NCBI RefSeq assembly: GCF_028502605.1
Contig: NC_079237.1
Span: 2,480,001 to 2,544,000, forward strand
Direction: 5' to 3'
DNA length: 64,000 nt
Source of the DNA: Trichoderma breve
Lineage: Eukaryota; Ascomycota; Sordariomycetes; Hypocreales; Hypocreaceae
Each line of letters opens with the position of its first letter. The first letter of the stretch is position 1. Both the position numbers and the translations under genes were made by a program. The notes below the pieces were generated by a model. That model saw only the letters and a list, made by a program, of their open reading frames with translations, did not search any database and was not told where the DNA came from. Shown here one piece after another: positions 56,312 to 64,000 of the stretch.

Positions 56312-58995
56312 GAGAAACCAAGCGTTGAGAACCAGCTGAAAACAGAAGAAACTTAGAAACTAGCTTGAAGTAAGTTCATGCTACTACTCCCCCATCAGCT
56401 TGCAAACTGCTCAATATATAGGTATGATCAAAGAGCAGCCCCGCTTGCAAACTCGCAGACTTATCACTTGTCACATAGATAAGGAGCCTCGACGGTCCAT
56501 GGTACATTGGATGCGACGTTGTTGATGCGAGTTGAGGGGTAAGGCTTGTTCCAAATGTAGAAAATTGCATTAAACCCCTGTAGATGCCAATCAACACATC
56601 ACAGCCGGATGGGTGGCTTCTCTAGGAGTGGTGGAAGAGAACTCTCTAGGAGTGGTGGAAGAAATCGAATAGATATGAGAGTCCTACGCTGAGGTGTCAT
56701 TAAATTTTTAAATCAGGTTTTCAGCATTTATGTAGAGTAGTTGTAACAGTGGAATCCATAGAGGTGTTGTCCATCGCTCCAATTGAATGGTTGAATGCCA
56801 ATATATTGACGTGTATGTATACATGAACTTTAAGCACCTATATCTTGACTATGAAATATGCGTTGGGATAAGATATTTTACAGCTTTGCACATGCTATGT
56901 TTACGGAGATAATTTATAACTATTTATATGTATCTACATGTATATATATCGATAATGTCAGCGATACGAATTAATATCCCAACATTGAACTTTGGAAGTG
57001 AGATTTCGGATTATTCCGCATACTTATGGCACCGATAGTGGGGATTTATGTAATGAATAATGGAAAGAAGTTTAGGGGAATCTACAGGGCCAGATTTGTT
57101 TCTCCATCAAAGAAGCACTGGGAAGTTTACGGGTTGCATTCAGCTGGCAAAAGCGGCTTAGATCCTAGCTGCAAATGAGGGGATGCAACTACAGTACGGA
57201 GTAAACGAAAGACGATTATATTCTACTAAACTTACCAAAGAAAAGAAGAAGGAATTATACTTCTTGACTTTGATAGTTCATGTGCTTGTTGACCAAGCCT
57301 CTCGGTATTCGTTGAGAACAGCAGGAAGAGTCGAAACTCAGGCCATGCACATATACAAGAGAAGAAAACTCGCTCGCAACGGCATCTTTCGCCCGGTTTC
57401 AACAAATTTACTGTGCAACATCGTAGGAATTTTCCCAGGAGCCACTTTTGTATGCAGCAGGTAAACGGCCCCGGCCGCCGGTCTCATGGGATACCCCTGA
57501 CTATGAGATCCTACTATGTACGAAGTACATGTAGCTTGCCCCCACATTCTAATTCATTGCTCTCTGTACGGGCAACCTCAGTATAGTCTATGTAGTTGAT
57601 TCCTTTCCTCCGTAAGTTAGCTTGTTCAAATGCTTTCTTGGCCGCTGAATTCTCGTGATGCTTGAGGGAATATGTATCACCGAGCGGAAGCTCCACGTCA
57701 CATTGATGAGTACTCCGCATTCCTGCCTACACCATTGGTACGGGGGCATGTGTTTTTCATCTCTAGTGTCTATTTAATGTCCCACTCAGTGAATAGTAAG
57801 AGCAGTTTTGTTTGCATTTCTGCTAGATGAGATAGCTCTGGTTCCTGAATACTGTAATCAGAATCATAATTCTATTTTCAAGTTGTATGCATTCAGCAGG
57901 CAGAAGGTCCTGGAGGTCTTGAAGTTTAGACCATTAAGACATATTGGCATATCGTTCAAGGGCACAGGCGTGTTCAGAGTCAATCCGAGGACAATAACGA
58001 GTCAGGAGCGGGCCGTTCAGCTATCGTGATCCTGTCGTTAGCGTCATTTAAACGTTCCGACCGTTGTGCTTAACCCCTCTCGGAAGCTCCAGAAGTTCAA
58101 TGTTACCATGTCAATCTTAATGTCGAGTCTGCGTGTGGCTGTACGGAGCGGTTTCCGCATCCCCCACAGGGGTTGCAACAAATGCTAGCGCTGACACAGC
58201 AAGGTGCAATTACTGCATCAATAGTTGCCAAAGTCTCATGCCAGGGCTGCATATGTAAACAGTGACTCGCTGTTCAACGTTGTATCTGGCCCCAACTCGC
58301 GTAAAGACCCATGTATGTTAATTAACTCGTTCAGCTGTTGGAGTCAGACTACACAGTTCTCTTACAGAGCATGACTCGAATCCTCAGGCTGTCAGCATGT
58401 GATGGACCATACCGTTTCTCCACTCACTGTCTGAAATAAAACGCCCAAAATACCAAACAGACAGAAAGCTGACATGACTCTGCACGTATTATGCCCCCGC
58501 AGAGTTCCATGTTAAGGAGTTCTGGAACTAGCTTTCTAGGAGTTCATTTCAAATACAATTTTTTCTATCACCATTATTCTAATATTATTCTAACATTAAT
58601 TTTGGGCGAGATTTCTCCCCAAGCATGGAGTTGCTGGACAATACCCAGTTTGGACAGGAAATACAGCCCACTTAAACACTAACCTGTAATAACTATTGTT
58701 TTTCTAGTTGGTTTGTAATTTGGGGTACTTGTCGCTACGTACATGTGAACTCTCAGCCTCGTCACGACTATAGAATTTAATATCATATTCCGAATTGATT
58801 GGCTGCTATGCGGTGGGGATCTGTTGCTGCCTAACATTCTGCCCGCTTCATGTTGTCATTTTGGGCTGTCTTCAGAAAAAAATGACTCTGTCTACAGAAC
58901 ACATCCACAAAGATTCTCAGAAGTGCTGACTACCTGGGCCTTGCGAAGGTCTCTTCCTCCATCCCTTCTCTCAACTTATTCCATAAAAGGACATC
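56312..58995. other. 2.7 kb AT-rich gene desert
   Basis: No coding frame of credible length or composition. It starts with the P450 promoter and includes a 20-bp tandem duplication at 56619-56662 and AT-rich sequence around 56700-57000. The right end (58800 on) is the promoter of the phosphorylase-domain gene. Frames at 57183-57464 and 57808-58029 show no motif. Confidence 0.55.
56619..56662. repeat. 20-bp direct repeat, two copies, 4-bp spacer
   Basis: Two identical 20-nt copies at 56619-56638 and 56643-56662, about 310 bases upstream of the P450 start codon, seen directly. It could be a recent tandem duplication of a regulatory site or a simple slippage product. Confidence 0.85.
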
Positions 58996-60015
58996 ATGGC
59001 AGATCCTGAAGTATACGCCGTTGGTTGGATTTGCGCCATAAGTACAGAATATGTTGCTGCGCAGGCTTTCCTAGATGAGAGACACGGATCCCCGAGTAGC
59101 GTCTCTAGACATGACAACAACGATTATACGCTGGGGAGAATCGGACCGCACAACGTTGTCATAGCCGTTCTTCCCGACGGAGAATACGGGATAGCTTCTG
59201 CGGCAAGCGTGGCGAGAGACATGCTCCATAGCTTTCCAAATGTCAGGATTGGGTTAATGGTCGGCATTGGCGGCGGCGCGCCCAGCCCAAGCCATGATAT
59301 TCGTCTCGGCGATATTGTTGTGAGCGCTCCTCGTGATGGAATGGGCGGCGTCTTTCAATACGATTTTGGTAAAACAATTCAAAATCAGAGTTTCCAGACC
59401 ACTGGATTCTTGAATCAACCGCCGACAGTCCTGAGAACAGCAATGGCAGGGCTCAGAGCTCAGCACGAAGGGGAAGGGCATGATATCGAGGCCACTATTT
59501 CTGGGATTCTCAATTCAAAACCACGACTCCGGAAGAAGTACACTCGGCCAGATCCGAGCAGCGATAAGCTCTATAAAAGTGACGTGGTTCACATTGAAAA
59601 TGATGGCGCTGGCTGTCAGACTACATGCGGCGACGACGCAAAGAAATTGGTGTCACGCTCAGTGCGAACAGAGGAGGAAGATAACCCGGCTATCCACTAT
59701 GGGCTTATCGCTTCTGCAAATCAATTGATGAAAGACGCCATCATGCGTGATAAACTCGCCACTGAGAAGGGCGTTTTGTGTTTTGAGATGGAAGCAGCTG
59801 GACTTATGAACCAGTTTCCGTGTTTAGTCATTCGAGGCATCTGTGACTATTCTGATTCGCATAAGAATAAGGACTGGCAAGGGTACGCGGCAATGACGGC
59901 AGCTGCTTATGCGAAAGATTTACTACGCCGTATACCATCGAACAAAGTTGAGGCTGAGCAAAAAATTACAGACACCCTATCCCACGGTCAGTCACCCGTC
60001 GGTTGTGTGGACTAG
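58996..60015 (+). CDS. Standalone nucleoside-phosphorylase (PNP_UDP) domain protein, fungal NLR-type
   Basis: A single exon of 339 aa. It begins [20 protein letters not shown], the typical opening of fungal proteins in which a PNP_UDP_1 domain heads a NACHT or NB-ARC receptor. Further motifs are [15 protein letters not shown] (phosphate and base site), [15 protein letters not shown], and [20 protein letters not shown] with the conserved Met-Glu-Ala-Ala of purine/uridine phosphorylases, then [20 protein letters not shown]. The domain is complete, but the reading frame ends 20-30 residues after it, where a nucleotide-binding and repeat part would normally start. Only 307 bp separate it from the next gene on the other strand, so the NLR part is absent here. 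It may be a free-standing effector or a truncated NLR. Confidence 0.85.
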   Translation: MADPEVYAVGWICAISTEYVAAQAFLDERHGSPSSVSRHDNNDYTLGRIGPHNVVIAVLPDGEYGIASAASVARDMLHSFPNVRIGLMVGIGGGAPSPSHDIRLGDIVVSAPRDGMGGVFQYDFGKTIQNQSFQTTGFLNQPPTVLRTAMAGLRAQHEGEGHDIEATISGILNSKPRLRKKYTRPDPSSDKLYKSDVVHIENDGAGCQTTCGDDAKKLVSRSVRTEEEDNPAIHYGLIASANQLMKDAIMRDKLATEKGVLCFEMEAAGLMNQFPCLVIRGICDYSDSHKNKDWQGYAAMTAAAYAKDLLRRIPSNKVEAEQKITDTLSHGQSPVGCVD

Positions 60016-60322
60016 AGTTTAAGGATAGTTACCTATATAACATTAGTTGTGAGCACTGTTGACCACACGGGAAAGGAATGGAAAGGAAACTAAAGACGTT
60101 CGGATCCTTGACTACACACATGCAGATTATCTTACTTGATTGCTACCCTTAGTACAATAACTTTATCAGAATGCAAGCTGTATTTCGATTACATCATCAA
60201 ATTCATAATCTTTTCTTTCGTAAGAGATAGTTACTCTCCAAATATTATAGTGATTTTAAACTATGAAATTCTTCTAACAAGTGAGAGAAGAGATTTCAGG
60301 GCAGCCGAACAGAAACTCTAAC
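60016..60322. other. Convergent 3' intergenic region
   Basis: AT-rich 307 bp between the phosphorylase-domain gene and the flavin monooxygenase gene. No frames or recognisable NACHT or repeat remnants are seen. Confidence 0.5.
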
Positions 60323-62257
60323 TCACGCCTTTGACCTTCGCAGGATCTCATCCACAATACCTAGATAATCCTGAGATCTGTACGGGACAAAGGTGTCTTT
60401 GATTCCTAAACCACCCTTTCGTTTTGGCTTTAGTCCCATATCTTTCATTAATAAGTCAATGAAATGCTGAATCCCGCTACCAGCACTTGGTTCTTGGGAT
60501 AAGTTCTTCCGAAAGCTGAACGCATTTACTTTTGCAATTTCATAGTCTATGTCTTCCTTGTTCTTCGAAATGCCCAGGTCAACGAGGTTCTCAAGCCAGC
60601 AGATTGCCCATAGAGCAGAGACTTCGCTAAGGATGTGAGTTTGAATACTGATCAAATATCCTAGAAAGATGAGAGAGTGGTCATCTGCCGCGGCTAATGA
60701 TGAAGGCAGCATGTATCGATATAGACGATATGGCGTTAGGGCATCTGCTGTCTTGAATCCAGGAGAATCTTTAAGAATTGGTAAAAGCGATAATACATCA
60801 GCATCGGCTCTCGTATGAAGCTTTTGCCAGTATTCCGCTGAGACGTCGTCTTCAAGCACCGCAGGCTTAGGTAAACCTAAAGAAAGCCCAAGTGCAGGAT
60901 CAAATAGGGCATCTTCACTTGTCCATCCCGTACCAAACACCAGAGCCTGGCAGCTGATGGTTTTGCCATTAGAGAGATGAAGAATTTGGTCTTGAGCAGA
61001 CGTGATACGCGTTCGATGAACTGTGAGGAGACCGTCTGGTTTACTCAACTCTGAGATGAACTTGGGACAGCTGTGCAAAGCTGCGCCTCCAGCCGCCGAA
61101 AACAAGGCACTGCGGCAAATTGTGTTAATATTATTTTCATTATCGTGATACCAACGAATCATTTAGTTTCTGGTTCTTAAAGGACTGACCTGTTACTCTC
61201 AGGCAACAACTTTTGCCTGTTTTCGTCCGTCATGTCTGCATAGAGTCCGCCCGTTTTCGTCTTCTTCGTCGCAAAAGACCAAAACTTACCAATGAGCCAC
61301 GTCCCCAGCTTGTTCTTGCCGCTGTAGAAGAATCTTCCAAAGAAAGTGTCGATGCTGAAGATGCTGACTGAAAATACATCCTTCCATCTTCCAACAAACT
61401 GGCCAACGTGATAGCCCCATTTCAATCGAGTACTGAACATCATGTTGGGCCCGTTGCCTTTGTCGCTGATAATCCAGTGCACTTTCTTGCCAGCTTCGAT
61501 GCAGAGGTTGACGGCATCGATAGCTGACTTTCCGCCTCCGTAGATTGCAACACTCTCAACGTCTGCTGCAAGAAGAGCCTCATACTGCTGCCCGATGTTT
61601 TTGGTGTGTATTGCCAGACCCTTGAACTCAGCCATCGCCACGTCAGGATATTTAGGATTCGAAAAGTTCCCCGTGGCAACAATTAGTTTATCGCAATCGA
61701 AAGTCCGCGAAATCTGCTTTCCATCATCGCCGGTATTTTGAGCATCGACGATCCATCCTTTCTCTCCTGCTCCTCGGCGAACATTCGTGACTCGGTACCC
61801 AAATTTGCATCGCTCCAGAAGATGAAACTTTCGAGCATACTCGTGCAGATACTCATGGACTTTTATGCCAGGCAATTCATCCCAGTCCTTGAGCCCAACC
61901 ACGCCGGGCATTGGCAGGTCACTAAAGTCGAATAGTCCCACGGGGCCATCCGCTATGAAGCCCGGATAGCATCTTGACTTGGACCACACGCCACCTACTG
62001 TGGACTCTGATTCCAGGATCGTTAGAGAGATAGCAGGGTTGGCTTGTAGATACCTGTATTGCGTTAGCAAAAGTGGAATACATTCCTCGTGTTTCTTCTC
62101 AGAGTAGGTATGGAAGTCCTATACGTTTTTGCTGCAGCCAGGCCAGCCCACCCTATCTCGAAGTTAGTAATCCTCTTTCTTCTCCGGATTTCAATTCGAT
62201 GCAACTACCTGCGCCAATAATAATCACTTTTGGCTGTTGCTTGATTTGTTGAGCCAT
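60323..62257 (-). CDS. FAD-dependent monooxygenase (flavin-containing/Baeyer-Villiger-like)
   Basis: Four exons, 62209-62257, 62125-62152 (28 nt), 61190-62053 and 60323-61109, encode 575 aa. The FAD-binding Rossmann motif is formed across introns 1 and 2: KVIIIGAGWAGLAAAKTY at about residues 10-27 (GxGxxG pattern). It is followed by the FAD-ribose Glu and ESTVGGVWSKSRCYPG. LIVATGNFSNPKYPD is the ATG-linker motif of FMOs and GFLxxNADPH-like oxidases; a second nucleotide motif, VAIYGGGKSAIDAV, binds NADPH. Exon 2 is very short, so automated ORF calls miss the true N-terminus. Substrates (S-, N- or ring-oxidised small molecules) are unknown. It is a common oxidation enzyme of secondary metabolism and detoxification. 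It converges on the phosphorylase-domain gene. Confidence 0.9.
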
Positions 62258-63026
62258 CGCTGACTTGACCACAGCTTGGTTCAAGTGATCGGAATCTGAT
62301 CTGCCAAGCGATTATAAATCTAGAAAACCCCAAGACTCAAAACATTCACGGCATTAAAGAAATACAGAGGCAAGAGAAAGTCAAGCTGAAAGATTCGCAT
62401 ATAGGCTTGGTAACCCCTAAAGAGAGGCTACGAATTATTACCATACTGTAAGATACACGTAAGCACCACTCAAGAAATCCCCCCTGTTATATGTTTTAGT
62501 CTACAAATTCTAACTTGAATCGGCCTTAAATCTCACCCAGCCGCGTAGCACATTAATATCGAATATACGGCACCACTACAAGTCACATGCAGATATCTCA
62601 AGTCATTAAGGCGAGTATACTTCGTGCAATAGCGACCTTTTCCCTCAAAGGAAAAGAAGACGTAGGCTCAGTGTGAGAAATTTATACTTGGGGAATGAAA
62701 TAAATAGCTCCTTAACTAATCCTTATCTTTCACCACCTACGAATCCAGGTATTCTGAGCCTAGAAACAGGCTATTACAGAAGCCGCCTGTCGAAATTGAT
62801 GACAGGAACGCCAATGTAATTTAGTAGCAAGGCACTTGGATAACATTTAATATCATTAGAAGGATTCGTAGGAAGGAGAGATTGATTCCATCTTTAAAAG
62901 CGAATCAATTAATACATGCAGCTAAGTATATAGTCACATCAATTACATTTGTTGCATCACCATCCAGGTGGCTACCTGTAGTCGATCGTGACAAAATGTT
63001 GCCGTTTTCCACTAATCATCTCCATC
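62258..63026. other. AT-rich intergenic region
   Basis: Contains the promoter of the flavin monooxygenase. No coding sequence or recognisable repeat is found. Confidence 0.5.
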
Positions 63027-63731
63027 TTAGATACTAAGAATATCATGCCCATCTTTTAGACGAAAGTCTCCAGGAACCGGCTTCACCTTGTCAACCAATA
63101 CCCAATAGCCTGATTGAGGTTGAAAGGTATCATGCTGGTCTCCGTCTTTGCTCGCAGAGGATTTTGCTCCCACAAACCCAGCTATCGCAGTCGTTTCGTA
63201 AAATTTGGAATCTGCATAGTCTAAAAATATGATTGGAACTTCGGCCACTGCTTTTGGAACATTGGCGGCACGAATTAAGGGAAAATGGACATCGTCAACG
63301 ATGAATCGCCTCATTTCTTCAGAACGGTCGTTTACGTAGAAGCCGAATTGAACCATGATGGCAAGCCATACATCGTCAGGGCGCAGCATGAGATGGGGGT
63401 CTTGCTGGAAAGCGCGGATGATTCCATCAACGAAATCATTTTTGTAAGCAACCAAACACACGTTATTCTTATCCAAGTCTTCGAAAGACTGAAAGAGTAC
63501 TTGGCGTGACTCCGATCCAATATTCTTATTTGTTCGCACATATCTTACGTCCGAGGCGTCAACAGTCCAAGCCTTAGACGTATGGCGAAGTAGCTCAGCA
63601 GAAGATGTAACAGGTTCGTCTTCGTTGACGCCAACAATACCTGGATTCGGCCTGGTCACGGTATGTAAGCCATTACTTCTCGCTCGTGGAGTCTGTGGAA
63701 GCTGGCATGATCTCTGTAAGTGCAGCTGCAT
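63027..63731 (-). pseudogene. DUF4419-family gene, internally deleted
   Basis: The open frame runs 63027-63806 on the minus strand; the first ATG is at 63731 (234 aa). The real start is uncertain and could lie in an upstream exon. Residues toward the middle, AFQQDPHLMLRPDDVWLAIM followed by QFGFYVNDRSEEMR, match the opening of the DUF4419 domain as I recall it. Immediately after comes VHFPLIRAANVPKAVAEVPI, then FYETTAIAGFVGAKSSASKD, which resembles the domain's C-terminal end. About 150-200 residues of the usual domain core, normally between these two parts, are missing, yet the frame remains open. The function of DUF4419 is unknown. This could be a deletion remnant or a compact variant; the gene edge is near the window edge. 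Confidence 0.55.
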
Positions 63732-63806
63732 GTAGGTAGAGGTCAAACATCCCAAATCTGCTTGGTGACTATAGCACGTACTTTCAGGACAAGTTGTTCC
63801 AGACAA

Positions 63807-64000
63807 AGTGAATTAGCCAGAACTTACTACCCGTGTAACAGATGCGAGATAAGGCATATGCAACCTGTCATTAGTTTCGCCCATACACATCCCTTTATAG
63901 ATATTTGTGCCCCGATGTCATAGCAATAAGTGAATGACGTGGCTATCTTATGGCAATTCATACGTTATATGCTACAACTTGGGTCTTCTGCATAACCGCT
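63807..64000. other. Right-edge sequence, possible upstream exon of the DUF4419-like gene
   Basis: A minus-strand ATG near 63887 opens a short frame (MGETNDRLHMPYLASVTR) followed by a GTAGTAAG donor-like string, so a first exon is conceivable. This is unproven; otherwise nothing is recognised. Confidence 0.2.

Noticed and set aside
57183..57464. 93-codon plus-strand frame in the desert
   Set aside because: Amino-acid composition is random-like and overlaps a minus frame of similar size; no neighbouring exon continues it.
1..64000. CRISPR arrays, rRNA genes or intact autonomous transposons
   Set aside because: No regular spaced repeats, rRNA-like conserved stretches, or transposase/reverse transcriptase motifs were seen anywhere in the window.

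Overview
The window is nuclear DNA of a filamentous ascomycete. Genes carry short introns (about 50-140 nt) with GTRNGT donors and CTAAC-type branch points, and fungus-specific families are present (Mid1, RFX1, HET domain, Zn2Cys6 regulators, DHA1 transporters). The set, including a GH67 alpha-glucuronidase close in length to the one I recall from Trichoderma reesei, points to Hypocreales, most likely Trichoderma or a near relative. The genus is an inference. Exon joins were worked out by hand from splice signals and reading-frame phase, not from transcripts.

Left part (about 2.5-25.4 kb) is a conserved housekeeping block: a short bZIP-like protein, a SMAP-type lysine-rich protein, a RAMP4/SERP1 ER protein, a small mitochondrial membrane protein, the Mid1 calcium-channel subunit, the Yop1 ER-shaping protein, the RFX1 regulator, aspartate kinase, an F-box/recyclin-type trafficking protein and a CDK7-like kinase. 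Secretory-pathway and ER functions recur here (RAMP4, Yop1, recyclin, Mid1), but the genes are separately promoted and do not form an operon.

Middle part (about 26-38.8 kb) changes character. It has a rapidly evolving F-box-like family gene with an in-frame TGA, a Zn2Cys6 regulator converging on an uncharacterised ascomycete family gene, a gene desert with a foldback repeat of two arms of about 140 bp, a seven-exon DHA1 drug/H+ antiporter and a D-2-hydroxyacid dehydrogenase.

Right part (about 41-64 kb) is accessory: secreted GH67 alpha-glucuronidase; two divergently transcribed paralogues of the DmpA/S58 aminopeptidase family with completely different intron content; an unrecognised 582-aa protein; a class III aminotransferase; a HET-domain protein; a cytochrome P450 with a GC-AG intron; a standalone nucleoside-phosphorylase-domain protein of the type that usually heads fungal NLRs; a flavin monooxygenase; and a DUF4419 gene that appears to have lost the core of its domain. 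The HET, PNP and DUF4419 genes and the AT-rich deserts suggest a fast-evolving self/non-self or defence neighbourhood. No polyketide or peptide synthase backbone is seen, so a complete secondary-metabolite cluster is not supported. No rRNA, confident tRNA, CRISPR array or intact autonomous transposon was found.
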